A stretch of DNA of 64,000 nt from the NCBI RefSeq assembly GCF_009601685.2, contig NZ_CP045701.2:4712001-4776000 (forward strand), written 5' to 3'. The stretch's first letter is position 1. Every line of letters starts with the position of its first letter. The notes below the pieces were generated by a model. That model was not told the DNA's origin. It ran no database searches and saw only the letters and a program-made list of their open reading frames with translations. Shown piece by piece: positions 1 to 8,620 of this stretch. The stretch is from Pseudomonas brassicacearum. GTDB lineage: Bacteria > Pseudomonadota > Gammaproteobacteria > Pseudomonadales > Pseudomonadaceae. The position numbers were made by a program, and so were the translations under genes.

Positions 1-959
1 TTCTGTCGCAGTTCAACGCCATTCTTGATGGCCACGATTTCGGCCAGCAGCGACAAGGCGATTTCCGCCGGGGTGTGGCTGCCGATGTGCAAGCCGATCG
101 GCCCATGCAAGCGTTCAATGGCCTCTGCTGACAAGCCTAGCTGAGCCAGGTTATCCCGACGCTTCTGGCTGTTGACCCGCGAGCCCAGGGCGCCGACATA
201 AAATGCCTTGGAGTCCAGGGCCGTAAGCAGCGCCATGTCGTCCAGGCGTGGGTCATGGGTCAAGGCCACAATGGCCGTGCGCTCGTCGGTCTGGATGCGT
301 AACACCGCTTCGTCGGGCATTCCCGAGACGAAGCGGCCGTGCTGCTCTTCCCAACCATAGACAAACTCCTTGCGCGGATCGCAAATCAGCACTTCGAAGT
401 CCAGCAGCCGGGCCATTTCCGCCACGTAGCGCGACAGTTGTCCGGCACCAATCAGCAGCAGCCGCCAACGTGGACCGTATATGGCCCGCAGGACCTGCCC
501 ATCGAACACCAGGGCGTCGGTCTTGCTGGCCGGGGTCAGAACCACGTTGCCGCTGGCCACCGTCAGCTCACGGGCGACAATCTCATGGGCCTCGCAGCGT
601 TCCAGCAACTGCGCGACCCAGTGTGGATCGCCCACTCGCTCTTCGGTCAGGCGCAGGGTGCCGCCGCACGGCAGACCGAAGCGCGCCGCTTCTTCGCGGG
701 TGACGCCATAGGTGATCAGTTGCACCGGCGGACCGTCCGCCGGAATGCGACCGTCGTGCAGCCGGGCGATCAGGTCATCTTCGACACAACCGCCCGACAC
801 CGAACCAATCACCACACCATCTTCGCGCAGGGCCAGCATCGCCCCCGGCGGCCTTGGCGCAGTACCCCAGGTCTGGACCACAGTAAACAGCACCACCCGC
901 TGCCCGGCACGGCGCCACTCAAGCACGCTGCGCAGGACGTTCAGATCGACGCTGTCCAT
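1..959 (-). CDS. xdhC: XdhC/CoxI family molybdenum-hydroxylase accessory protein (3' end cut by window edge)
   Basis: Open on the minus strand from an ATG at 959 to the window edge, 319 codons with no stop, so only the last few residues are missing. XdhC-family proteins bind the molybdenum cofactor, help its sulfuration and insert it into xanthine dehydrogenase-like enzymes. The N-terminal part contains the GTAPRPPGAM and SGGCVEDDL motifs of the XdhC/CoxI domain. The C-terminal part is the Rossmann-like XdhC_C domain and ends with LHGPIGLHIGS followed by TPAEIALSLLAEI, the usual end of the family. The start overlaps the stop of the upstream molybdopterin subunit by one base (TGATG), so the two are translationally coupled and XdhC probably matures that enzyme. 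Confidence 0.9.
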   Translation of the reverse strand, partial: MDSVDLNVLRSVLEWRRAGQRVVLFTVVQTWGTAPRPPGAMLALREDGVVIGSVSGGCVEDDLIARLHDGRIPADGPPVQLITYGVTREEAARFGLPCGGTLRLTEERVGDPHWVAQLLERCEAHEIVARELTVASGNVVLTPASKTDALVFDGQVLRAIYGPRWRLLLIGAGQLSRYVAEMARLLDFEVLICDPRKEFVYGWEEQHGRFVSGMPDEAVLRIQTDERTAIVALTHDPRLDDMALLTALDSKAFYVGALGSRVNSQKRRDNLAQLGLSAEAIERLHGPIGLHIGSHTPAEIALSLLAEIVAIKNGVELRQ

Positions 960-3274
960 CAGGCCTTCGCCTGCTGCCAGCCTTGCAGTTGATAGCGCAC
1001 AGGCAGGCTGCGAATCCGCTTGCCGGTGGCGGCGAAGATCGCGTTGCACAGCGCCGGCGCTATCGGCGGCACGCCCGGCTCGCCGACGCCGCCCAACGGC
1101 ACCTCACCCGGCGGCGTGACCAGATGCACCGCCACTTCCTTGGGCGCCAGGGACATTCGCGCCACTTCGTACATATGGAAATTGTCCTGCTGCACCTTGC
1201 CGTCCTTGAAGCTGATTTCACCCACCATCGCATTGCCCAGGCCCATGACGCAGGCGCCCTCGAACTGGGAGCGGATGCGCTCGGGGTTGATCTGCGGACC
1301 GCAATCCACGGCGATATCCGCCTTGTGCACGATCACCGTGCCATCGTCCTTGACCTCCACCTCGATCACCGCGGCCACGTAAGTGACGAAGCTGTAATGC
1401 ACCGCCAACCCCAAGCCACGGCCCTTGGGCAGATCCCGGCCCCAACCGGCGGCCTTCGCGGCGGTTTCCAGCACCGTGCGGATCCGCGCCGTATCGATCG
1501 GATAACGCTCGGGGGATTCGCCGTAGTTCCATTCTTCGCTCAAGGTGCGCGGATCGATCTTACGGTCTGGGCCGAGCAATTTGACCTGGTACTTCAGGGG
1601 ATCCTGGCCGGCCTTGTGGGCCAATTCGTCGATGAAACTCTGGATCGCGAAACCATGGGGGATGTTCGACACCGAGCGATACCAGCCCACCCGGGCATGG
1701 GCCACCGCTTCGGGATTCTCCAGGCGCAGGTTGGGGATGGCGTAGGCCATGTTGGTCAGGCCCATGCCTATTTCGAACGGCGCCTCGTGGGTCATGCCCG
1801 GTGCAAACAATGCGGTGATGCTCGGAGCCACTGTGCGGTGCAGCCAGCCGGACGGCATACCGTCCTGGTTCAGGCCGGCCTTGAGGTATTCGACCGATAC
1901 AGTGTGGAAATACGAATGATGAATGTCGTCCTCGCGAGTCCATTGCACCCGTATCGGCTGGCCTGGAAACTCCTTGGCGAGCACGGCCGCTTCAACGACA
2001 AAGTCGGGTTTGGACTTGCGTCCGAAACCGCCGCCCAGCAACGTGATGTTCACCGTGACCTTCTCGAAAGGAATGCCCAGGCGTTCGGCGACACGCTCAC
2101 GGGTCACCTGCGGTGCCTGGCTCGGTGCCCAGGCCTCGCATTGGCCGTCCTTGAACCTGGCGACGGCAACCATCGGTTCCATGGGTGACTGGGACAGGTG
2201 CGGCAAGTAATACGAGGCCTCCAACGTCGAATCCGCCTTGGCCAGTGCGTCGTCGAGGTCGCCGCTGCTGCGCACGACTTTTCCGGGCTTGAGGGCGGCC
2301 GCTTCCAGCTCCTTGCGATAGGCAATGGAGTCATAACCGGCGTTCGGACCGTCGTCCCACTGGATTTTCAGCGCCTCGCGGCCCTTGATCGCCGCCCAGG
2401 TATTCTTCGCCACCACCGCCACGCCGCCCAATGGCTGGAATTCCGAAGGCAGCGGGCGACTTTCGATCTGCACCACCTTGATCACGCCCGGTACTTTCAG
2501 CGCCGCGCTGCTGTCCACGCTCTTGACCTTGCCACCGTAGACCGGCGGGCGCGCGATGACGGCGTAGAGCATGCCGTCGAAATGCACATCGGCACCGAAC
2601 ACGGCACGGCCGTTGACGATGTCCGCACCATCGATGGCCCGGCTCGCTTCCTTGCCGATGTAGCGAAACTCCGATGGCTGCTTGAGGCGCAGGCTGTCAC
2701 GCCCCGGTACCGGCAAGGCACTGGCAGCAGCGGCCAATTCGCCATAGCCCAGCTCACGCCCCGAAGGCTGGTGCAGCACTTTGTGCAGTTGCGCACGGCA
2801 TTCACTCACCGGCACCTTCCACTGCGCAGCGGCAGCCAATTCCAGCATGGTCCGGGCGGCAGCACCGCAACGGCGCATCGGCTCGTACCAATGACGCATG
2901 CTGCGCGAGCCGTCGGTGTCCTGGTTGCCGAAACGCGCCTCATCGGCCGGTGCCTGTTGCACCTTCACACGCGCCCAGTCGGCCTCCAGCTCATCGGCCA
3001 CGACCATGCTCAGGCTGGTGCGCACACCCTGGCCCATTTCCGAGCGGTTACAGATCACGGTCACGCTGCCATCAGCGGCAATGCTGACGTACACCTTCGG
3101 GTCGTCGACCGCGCCATGGGGCATGCCCTCGGCACCGAATTTCTTTTCCTCGGCAAAGGCCTCCGGCAGGCCCCACGTGGCCGCCAGCACCAGCACACCG
3201 GTGGCACTCGCGCCTTTGAGGAAGCCACGACGGCTGAGGTTGCTCAGGACAAAATCATCGGGCAAGCGGCTCAT
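959..3274 (-). CDS. Molybdopterin-binding subunit of a xanthine dehydrogenase-family oxidoreductase (isoquinoline 1-oxidoreductase beta-like), Tat-exported
   Basis: A 771-residue catalytic subunit of a two-subunit molybdenum hydroxylase of the isoquinoline oxidoreductase/aldehyde dehydrogenase type. An N-terminal twin-arginine motif (LSRRGFLKG) and a hydrophobic stretch ending AEA/FAEE around residue 40 indicate export to the periplasm as a folded complex. The molybdopterin signature GGGFGRKSKPDF is present. The start at 3274 (MSRLPDDF) is preferred to an in-frame ATG at 3343 because it leaves the Tat signal in place and gives an ATGA overlap with the 2Fe-2S subunit. No FAD-binding medium subunit is nearby, as expected for this class, so electrons probably leave through the 2Fe-2S subunit to a cytochrome or quinone. 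The substrate cannot be told from sequence. Confidence 0.9.
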   Translation of the reverse strand: MSRLPDDFVLSNLSRRGFLKGASATGVLVLAATWGLPEAFAEEKKFGAEGMPHGAVDDPKVYVSIAADGSVTVICNRSEMGQGVRTSLSMVVADELEADWARVKVQQAPADEARFGNQDTDGSRSMRHWYEPMRRCGAAARTMLELAAAAQWKVPVSECRAQLHKVLHQPSGRELGYGELAAAASALPVPGRDSLRLKQPSEFRYIGKEASRAIDGADIVNGRAVFGADVHFDGMLYAVIARPPVYGGKVKSVDSSAALKVPGVIKVVQIESRPLPSEFQPLGGVAVVAKNTWAAIKGREALKIQWDDGPNAGYDSIAYRKELEAAALKPGKVVRSSGDLDDALAKADSTLEASYYLPHLSQSPMEPMVAVARFKDGQCEAWAPSQAPQVTRERVAERLGIPFEKVTVNITLLGGGFGRKSKPDFVVEAAVLAKEFPGQPIRVQWTREDDIHHSYFHTVSVEYLKAGLNQDGMPSGWLHRTVAPSITALFAPGMTHEAPFEIGMGLTNMAYAIPNLRLENPEAVAHARVGWYRSVSNIPHGFAIQSFIDELAHKAGQDPLKYQVKLLGPDRKIDPRTLSEEWNYGESPERYPIDTARIRTVLETAAKAAGWGRDLPKGRGLGLAVHYSFVTYVAAVIEVEVKDDGTVIVHKADIAVDCGPQINPERIRSQFEGACVMGLGNAMVGEISFKDGKVQQDNFHMYEVARMSLAPKEVAVHLVTPPGEVPLGGVGEPGVPPIAPALCNAIFAATGKRIRSLPVRYQLQGWQQAKA

Positions 3275-3741
3275 GCCTTGGCCTCCTTCAGGTGAGTGGA
3301 GGCCTGGCGGATCGCGGTCTTGATCCGGTTGTAGGTGCCGCAACGGCAGAGATTGCCAACCATGGCCTCTTCGATTTGCTCATCACTCGGGTTGGGGTTG
3401 GTCTTGAGTAATGCAGTAGCGGACATGATCTGCCCGCCCTGGCAGTAACCACACTGGGCAACGGCAGTGTCGAGCCAGGCCTTCTGGACGATTTGCCCGA
3501 CCGGGTCAGTATGAAGCCCGTCGATGGTGCTGATGTCCTGCCCTTTCACCGAGCCGATGGGCGTGATGCAACTGCGCGCCGGGGCGCCGTCGATGTGGAT
3601 GGTGCAGGCGCCACACAGGCCCATGCCGCAGCCGAATTTGGTGCCGTTGTAACCGGCCACATCCCGGATAGCCCACAGCAGCGGCATGTCCTCGGTCACG
3701 TCCAGTTGATGGTCTTTTCCATTGAGTTTCAGGGTAATCAT
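3271..3741 (-). CDS. (2Fe-2S)-binding subunit of the xanthine dehydrogenase-family oxidoreductase
   Basis: A 156-residue small subunit of the molybdenum hydroxylase, carrying two 2Fe-2S clusters. Plant-type ferredoxin cysteines are in GCGMGLCGACTIHIDG; the second cluster is in CGYCQGGQ and GNLCRCGTYN. All eight expected cysteines are visible. The start chosen is the ATG at 3741 (MITLKLNGK), which matches the family N-terminus; a longer in-frame start at 3780 adds 13 residues with no family resemblance. It is the first gene of the operon and overlaps the molybdopterin subunit by four bases (ATGA). It has no signal of its own and would be carried out by the Tat signal of its partner. Confidence 0.93.
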   Translation of the reverse strand: MITLKLNGKDHQLDVTEDMPLLWAIRDVAGYNGTKFGCGMGLCGACTIHIDGAPARSCITPIGSVKGQDISTIDGLHTDPVGQIVQKAWLDTAVAQCGYCQGGQIMSATALLKTNPNPSDEQIEEAMVGNLCRCGTYNRIKTAIRQASTHLKEAKA

Positions 3742-3925
3742 GGGCACGCCGCATAGTGATCGAGTTATGGGGTCGAGCAATCTGCCGCTTAGGTAACGGT
3801 TCGGTTGTCGCAGACTGACTCAGGCTGATCAGGCTCTCTTATGCCGGCGCACGCAGGCGTCTGCATCGGGCCTTTAGGATGCGATGGTCGCATCGTTAGG
3901 AAGCTAAATTAACCCAGGATCACGC

Positions 3926-3982
3926 AAAACGCCCTGCACAATCCTGCACAAATGCTCGTGTGCAGGGCGTGCAGGGCGTTTT
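3926..3982 (-). terminator. Long hairpin terminator downstream of murB
   Basis: A perfect 14-bp inverted repeat (AAAACGCCCTGCAC with GTGCAGGGCGTTTT) encloses a second 7-bp repeat (CCTGCAC/GTGCAGG), with T runs on both sides. It lies just past the murB stop and upstream of the molybdenum hydroxylase operon, so it should stop transcription of the envelope block. Its near symmetry would let it work in both directions. Confidence 0.8.
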
Positions 3983-4004
3983 TCAGGCGCTTGCGAAAAG
4001 TCGC

Positions 4005-5024
4005 TCAGTACCGATTGGGCTCCATTTCCAGTTCGACCTGGAAACGTTCGGCAATGTCTTTCTGGATGCGCAGGGCCAGGTCCAGAAGTTGCGGGCCCGT
4101 GGCGCTGCCGTAGTTGACCAGCACCAACGCCTGCAACTTGTGCACCCCGGCGTCACCCTCGCGAAAACCCTTCCAGCCAGCGCGCTCGATCAACCAACCG
4201 GCGGCGATTTTCATCTGCCCTCCAGGCTGTGGATAAGCCACAAGGTCAGGGAATTGCAGCTTGAGTTGCGCCACGTGCGTGGCCGGCACCAGCGGGTTCT
4301 TGAAGAAGCTGCCGGCATTGCCCAGCACGGCCGGGTCGGGGAGTTTTTCGCTGCGGATGCTGCAGATGGCCCGACTCACGTCCGTGGGCGTCGGCTGATC
4401 GATGCCCTGTTCGGTCAATCGCTGGCGGACCGGACCGTACTCCAGGTGCAAGTGTGCGGCGCGACTGAGGGCAAAACGCACCCGCAGTATCAACCAGCGC
4501 CCCACCTGCTGCTTGAACACGCTGTCGCGGTAGGCGAAACAGCACTCCTCCAGGGTGAACTCGCGCAGCTCACCGGTCTGGCGATCCAGCGCGGTGAGGC
4601 CGGCGAAGACATCCTTGATCTCCACACCGTAGGCGCCGATGTTTTGCATCGGTGCCGCGCCCACGGTGCCGGGGATCAGGCTGAGGTTCTCCAACCCGGA
4701 CCAGCCTTGCGCCAGCGTATGCTGGACGAACGGGTGCCAGGGTTCCCCGGCTTCGGCCTCGACCACCACCCGTTCGCCGTCATCGCTGAGCAAACGAATG
4801 CCGTGGCTGGCCATGCGCAACACCAAGGCGTCGATGTCACCGGTCAGCAGCAGGTTGCTGCCACCGCCGATTACCAGCAGCGGCACGGCATGCTCGGCGC
4901 CATAGGCCAGCGCCTGGCGAACATCGCCATCGCTGTGGGCTTCAGCGAACAACCGGGCAGTGACGTCCACACCAAAGCTGTTGAAGGGCTTGAGGCTGAC
5001 GCCCGCCCGAACCTGCAAGGTCAT
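4005..5024 (-). CDS. murB: UDP-N-acetylenolpyruvoylglucosamine reductase MurB
   Basis: A 339-residue FAD enzyme that reduces UDP-GlcNAc-enolpyruvate to UDP-MurNAc with NADPH, the second committed step of peptidoglycan precursor synthesis in the cytoplasm. The FAD-binding part has GGGSNLL near residue 55, and IPGTVGAAPMQNIGAYG in the middle is the family signature. The later NAGSFFKNP motif holds the serine that protonates the intermediate. The length fits the type I MurB of gammaproteobacteria. The start overlaps the preceding phosphatase stop (ATGA), so the gene is the last member of the envelope operon, followed by a strong terminator. Confidence 0.97.
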   Translation of the reverse strand: MTLQVRAGVSLKPFNSFGVDVTARLFAEAHSDGDVRQALAYGAEHAVPLLVIGGGSNLLLTGDIDALVLRMASHGIRLLSDDGERVVVEAEAGEPWHPFVQHTLAQGWSGLENLSLIPGTVGAAPMQNIGAYGVEIKDVFAGLTALDRQTGELREFTLEECCFAYRDSVFKQQVGRWLILRVRFALSRAAHLHLEYGPVRQRLTEQGIDQPTPTDVSRAICSIRSEKLPDPAVLGNAGSFFKNPLVPATHVAQLKLQFPDLVAYPQPGGQMKIAAGWLIERAGWKGFREGDAGVHKLQALVLVNYGSATGPQLLDLALRIQKDIAERFQVELEMEPNRY

Positions 5025-5485
5025 AACCGCCCCTTCAATTCGATCACCAGGCGATCGGTAGCGCGTTCGATCAGGTCCAGCACTTGCTCGAAGCCCTGCT
5101 CGCCGTCGTAGTACGGGTCCGGCACATCGTCGAGTTCGGCTTCGTAGCGACGCAGGAACAGGTCCAGTTCGGCCCTGCCACTGGCCGGTTGCAGGGCCTT
5201 GAGGTGGCGCAGGTTGCTGCTGTCCATCGCCAGGATCAGGTCGTAGGTGGCGAAGTCGGCACGGGTCACCTGTTGCGCGCGCTGGGCCGACAAGTCGTAG
5301 CCACGCTTCAGGGCCGCCGCCTGGCTGCGCTTGTCCGGCGCTTTGCCGACGTGCCAGTCACCGGTGCCGGCGGAAGCGACTTCCACCTGCCCGGTCAGCC
5401 CGGCGTCGCGCAACTTGTGGCGCAGGATGCCTTCGGCGGTGGGCGAGCGGCAGATGTTGCCGAGGCAGACGAACAGGACCCGCAT
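5021..5485 (-). CDS. Low-molecular-weight protein-tyrosine phosphatase
   Basis: A 154-residue cytoplasmic phosphatase. The CX5R loop CLGNICRS (Cys7, Arg13) opens the protein and the general-acid loop DVPDPYYDG is near residue 120, so the catalytic set is complete. The start is the ATG at 5485, which overlaps the kdsB stop by one base (TGATG); a longer reading to 5590 only adds Arg-rich out-of-frame kdsB sequence. Family members remove phosphate from bacterial tyrosine kinases or sugar-transferring enzymes in polysaccharide export. Here the gene sits between KDO-activation and peptidoglycan genes with no tyrosine kinase nearby, so its target is unknown. Confidence 0.93.
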   Translation of the reverse strand: MRVLFVCLGNICRSPTAEGILRHKLRDAGLTGQVEVASAGTGDWHVGKAPDKRSQAAALKRGYDLSAQRAQQVTRADFATYDLILAMDSSNLRHLKALQPASGRAELDLFLRRYEAELDDVPDPYYDGEQGFEQVLDLIERATDRLVIELKGRL

Positions 5486-6249
5486 CAGGCCTCCAGCAGG
5501 CGACGAACGCGCTCGAGGTCTTCGGCAGTGTCGACGCCGGTCGGCGGGGCGATCAGCGCATCGGCGACGTGGATTCGCACGCCGTGCCACAGGGCACGTA
5601 GCTGTTCCAGGGCTTCAGTGTTTTCCAGCCAGCACGGGCCCCAAGCGACGAAGTCCTGGAGAAAGCCTGCGCGGTAGGCATAAATACCGATGTGACGGCG
5701 GTATGGCACGCCTTCCGGCATCACGTCACGGCTTTGGGCGAATGCGTCCCGCGCCCAAGGCAACGTCGCGCGGCTGAAGGTCAACGCCAGGCCATTGAGG
5801 TCACTGACCACCTTGACCACGTTGGGGTTGAACAGCGTCTGCACATCCTTGATCGGCTCGGCCAGGGTGGCCATGCGCGCCTCGGTGTGGGCCGCAAGGT
5901 TGGCGGCGACCTGATCGATCACGCTCGGCGGGATCAACGGCTCGTCACCTTGCACATTGACGACGATCGCGTCGGCGGCAAGACCGAGTTTCGCCGCGAC
6001 CTCCGCCAGGCGATCAGTGCCGGAATTATGGTCTTCACGCGTCAGGACGACTTCGGCGCCAAAGCCTTTGCAGGCCTCCACGATGCGCGCATCGTCAGTC
6101 GCCACCACCACACGCTGGGCGCTGCTTTTGCAGGCCTGCTCCCAGACATGCTGGATCATCGGCTTGCCGGCAATCGACAGCAACGGCTTGCCGGGCAGGC
6201 GCGTCGAGGCGAAGCGCGACGGAATGACAACGGTAAAGGCTGCGGTCAT
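5485..6249 (-). CDS. kdsB: 3-deoxy-manno-octulosonate cytidylyltransferase KdsB
   Basis: A 254-residue enzyme that activates KDO with CTP to CMP-KDO, needed to build the LPS inner core. The N-terminus [20 protein letters not shown] has the CMP-KDO synthetase nucleotide-binding motif, followed by [14 protein letters not shown] and IGIYAYR, all diagnostic for the family. It overlaps the Trm112 gene upstream (ATGA) and the phosphatase downstream (TGATG), so the genes are very likely one transcript with coupled translation. Confidence 0.97.
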   Translation of the reverse strand: MTAAFTVVIPSRFASTRLPGKPLLSIAGKPMIQHVWEQACKSSAQRVVVATDDARIVEACKGFGAEVVLTREDHNSGTDRLAEVAAKLGLAADAIVVNVQGDEPLIPPSVIDQVAANLAAHTEARMATLAEPIKDVQTLFNPNVVKVVSDLNGLALTFSRATLPWARDAFAQSRDVMPEGVPYRRHIGIYAYRAGFLQDFVAWGPCWLENTEALEQLRALWHGVRIHVADALIAPPTGVDTAEDLERVRRLLEA

Positions 6250-6431
6250 TTATCCAGGCGCTCGTCGGTGGTCAGGGTGCGGGCTTCGCTTTCGAGCATC
6301 ACCGGGATGCCGTCGCGAATCGGGTAGGCCAGGCCGGCGCCCTTGCTGATCAGTTCGGTCTTGTCGGCGCTGAGCTTGAGCGGGCCTTTGCAGACCGGGC
6401 AGGCCAGAATATCGAGCAGTTTGGTGTCCAT
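6246..6431 (-). CDS. Trm112 family small protein (YcaR-like)
   Basis: A 61-residue protein beginning [18 protein letters not shown]. The Trm112 fold usually carries a small zinc-binding or zinc-ribbon-like core; only one CPVC pair is visible, as in bacterial YcaR proteins. It is conserved between lpxK and kdsB in gammaproteobacteria. Its job is not firmly known; in eukaryotes and archaea Trm112 is an activator of methyltransferases. The start at 6431 is chosen because it matches the family N-terminus; the upstream in-frame extension runs into the lpxK end. Confidence 0.9.
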   Translation of the reverse strand: MDTKLLDILACPVCKGPLKLSADKTELISKGAGLAYPIRDGIPVMLESEARTLTTDERLDK

Positions 6432-6454
6432 GGAATTCCCCTGGATAAAAGGTT

Positions 6455-7465
6455 TTAAGGCAAAAGCCGATCCGGCAACAGGCGCATCAACTGCGTATCG
6501 AACCAGGCCGCGAAGGCCGGTGACGGCGCGGCGTCTACCGCCAGGTACCACCAGTCGGGGCCGGCGAAGGCACGGCATTTGACTGCGTCCTTTTCCGTCA
6601 TGACCACCGGCAGCGATGGCGTGAAACTCAGGGCCTGGGCGCTGTATTCGGCGTGGTCGGCAAACCCATGCGGTATTGGCCGCCAGTGTAGCGTTTCGAG
6701 GGTCTTGAAGAAACGCTGGGGATTGCCGATGCCGGCCACGGCATGCAGGGCCTGGCCGGGTGGGAAATGCTCAAGGGAGCGCCGTTCGCCGCTGGCCAGG
6801 TTCACCAGTACGGTGGGACGCAACTCGAAGGCGAAACCGTCTTCGCGGTCGGCGCTGGCGCCGTTGTACAGCACCGCGTCGACCGATTGCAGGCGCTCGA
6901 CCGGCTCGCGCAACGGTCCGGCAGGCAGGCAACGCTGGTTGCCCAGGCCACGGGCGTTGTCGATCAACACCAACTCGAGGTCCCGGGCCATTCGATAATG
7001 CTGCATGCCGTCGTCGGACAGGATCAGGTCCAGCGGTTCGGCCTCCAGCAACGCCTGGATCGCGCGACTGCGATCAGGGTCGATCATCAACGGCACACCT
7101 GTGCGCTGGACGATCAACAGCGGCTCATCACCCGCGACATCGGCGCCCTGCTCGGCCGCGACGCGCCACGGCAGCTGCGGCGGCTTGGCGCCGTACCCCC
7201 GGCTGACCACACCGACCCGCAGGCCACTGCGCTGGCAGTGCTGGATCATCCACAAAATCAACGGCGTCTTGCCGGTGCCGCCGACCGTGATATTGCCCAC
7301 CACCACCAACGGCACGGGGGGCTGGTAGATCGACCCTTCACCCGCCAGGAAACGCTCGCGCTTACCCACCACCACCCGTCGGTACAACCACTCCAGCGGC
7401 CGTAGCAGGGTCAGGGCCGGGTGACCTTCGTACCACGCGGCAAGCAATCGATCGGACATGGCCAT
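6455..7465 (-). CDS. lpxK: Tetraacyldisaccharide 4'-kinase LpxK
   Basis: A 336-residue inner-membrane-associated kinase that phosphorylates the 4' position of the lipid A disaccharide, the sixth step of the Raetz pathway. It shows an N-terminal hydrophobic region, the P-loop [12 protein letters not shown] near residue 60, VSRGYG, the DDGMQH motif and a C-terminal MTEKDAVK motif, all family hallmarks. The start MAMSDRLL overlaps the exbD stop (TGATG); a second Met two codons later is possible. It is followed after 23 bases by the Trm112 gene. Confidence 0.97.
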   Translation of the reverse strand: MAMSDRLLAAWYEGHPALTLLRPLEWLYRRVVVGKRERFLAGEGSIYQPPVPLVVVGNITVGGTGKTPLILWMIQHCQRSGLRVGVVSRGYGAKPPQLPWRVAAEQGADVAGDEPLLIVQRTGVPLMIDPDRSRAIQALLEAEPLDLILSDDGMQHYRMARDLELVLIDNARGLGNQRCLPAGPLREPVERLQSVDAVLYNGASADREDGFAFELRPTVLVNLASGERRSLEHFPPGQALHAVAGIGNPQRFFKTLETLHWRPIPHGFADHAEYSAQALSFTPSLPVVMTEKDAVKCRAFAGPDWWYLAVDAAPSPAFAAWFDTQLMRLLPDRLLP

Positions 7466-7893
7466 CAGGGTGCGGGAGCCGCCTCGACCGTGGTCATGCG
7501 CAGATGGCTGAAACCGAGCTTGCCGGCCGCGTCCATGGCGGTGATCACCGATTGATGAGGGGTCTTGCCGTCAGCGCTGATGGACAGCGGCAGGGTGGTG
7601 TCGCCGCCAGACTCCTTCTGCAGGGCCTCGATCAGGCTCGCCAGGTCGCTCTTGGGCAGCAATTGGTTATTCACCGAGAACGCCCCTTCGGCGCTGATGG
7701 TGATTTCCAGGTTCTTCAGTTGCTGGTCTTCGGCCGGCGAGCCGCTGACGGCCTGCGGCAATTCAACCTTGAGCTGGGTTTCCCGGGTGAATGTGGTGGT
7801 CACGACGAAAAACAGCAGCAGGATGAACACCACGTCGATCAGGGACGCGAGGTTGATCTCGATGTTTTCCCGTGGCTTGCGGCGGAATTTCAC
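7465..7893 (-). CDS. exbD: ExbD/TolR family energy-transducing protein
   Basis: A 142-residue protein with one N-terminal transmembrane helix ([18 protein letters not shown]) carrying the conserved Asp that works in the proton path, and a periplasmic domain. With the ExbB-like partner it converts proton motive force into mechanical work for an unknown TonB- or Tol-like client. The start is a GTG at 7893 inside the sequence GTGA, which overlaps the exbB stop. The pair lies directly upstream of lpxK, an arrangement seen in other Pseudomonas, and may therefore serve outer-membrane biogenesis rather than iron uptake; that is inference. Confidence 0.92.
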   Translation of the reverse strand: MKFRRKPRENIEINLASLIDVVFILLLFFVVTTTFTRETQLKVELPQAVSGSPAEDQQLKNLEITISAEGAFSVNNQLLPKSDLASLIEALQKESGGDTTLPLSISADGKTPHQSVITAMDAAGKLGFSHLRMTTVEAAPAP

Positions 7894-8525
7894 TTCTTGC
7901 CCCCAGCCAGGTCCACGTCACGGTCCCCCTGCACCACCTCGACCAGCTTGATGGCTTCCTGCTCCATGCCGACCACCAACTCGTCGACGCGGCGTTGCAG
8001 GAACCGGTGGAAGAACACGGCCGGAATACCCACCATCAGGCCGGCGGCGGTGGTGATCAAGGCTTTGGAAATGCCCCCCGCCAGTACTGCGGCGTTAGTG
8101 GTCATGCCGGAGCCGGTGAACGCGCTGAAGATGTCGATCATGCCCAGCACCGTACCCAGCAGGCCCAACAGGGGGGACATGGCGGCGATGGTCCCCAGGG
8201 TGCTGATATAGCGCTCCAGTTCATGGATGACCCGGGCAGCGGCTTCCTCGATGCACTCCTTCATGATCTCGCGACCATGCTTGGAGTTCGCCAGGCCGGC
8301 GGCGAGGACCTCCCCCAGCGGCGAGCTGGCACGCAGCTCCTTGAGCTTGTCCTTGTTCAGTTGCTTGTCCTTGATCCAGACCCAGACCTGCCCGAGCAGA
8401 TGCTCCGGGGTCACGCGGCTGGCCCGCAGGGTCCACAGGCGTTCGGCAACGATACCCAGTGCCACGATGGAACTCAGAATGATCGGCAACATCATCCAGC
8501 CGCCGGATTTGACCAATTCCCACAC
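7890..8525 (-). CDS. exbB: MotA/TolQ/ExbB proton channel family protein
   Basis: A 211-residue inner-membrane proton channel subunit. Three transmembrane segments are visible: near residues 10-30 (MMLPIILSSIVALGIVAERL), about 110-135 (LGTIAAMSPLLGLLGTVLGM) and about 150-185 (ALITTAAGLMVGIPAVFFH), as in ExbB/TolQ. The start is taken as GTG at 8525 (VWELVKSGGWMML), because this is where family similarity begins; an in-frame ATG at 8624 would add 33 residues without a membrane segment. The gene overlaps exbD by GTGA and follows comEC by 95 bases. Confidence 0.92.
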   Translation of the reverse strand: MWELVKSGGWMMLPIILSSIVALGIVAERLWTLRASRVTPEHLLGQVWVWIKDKQLNKDKLKELRASSPLGEVLAAGLANSKHGREIMKECIEEAAARVIHELERYISTLGTIAAMSPLLGLLGTVLGMIDIFSAFTGSGMTTNAAVLAGGISKALITTAAGLMVGIPAVFFHRFLQRRVDELVVGMEQEAIKLVEVVQGDRDVDLAGGKK

Positions 8526-8620
8526 AGTGACTGCCCCCTCGAAAAAGTGCGCCACTTTATCACACAGACTCGCGTTGCAGACCCGCCCCACCGATAAGCG
8601 CATCAGCCGATTGCGCTGGA

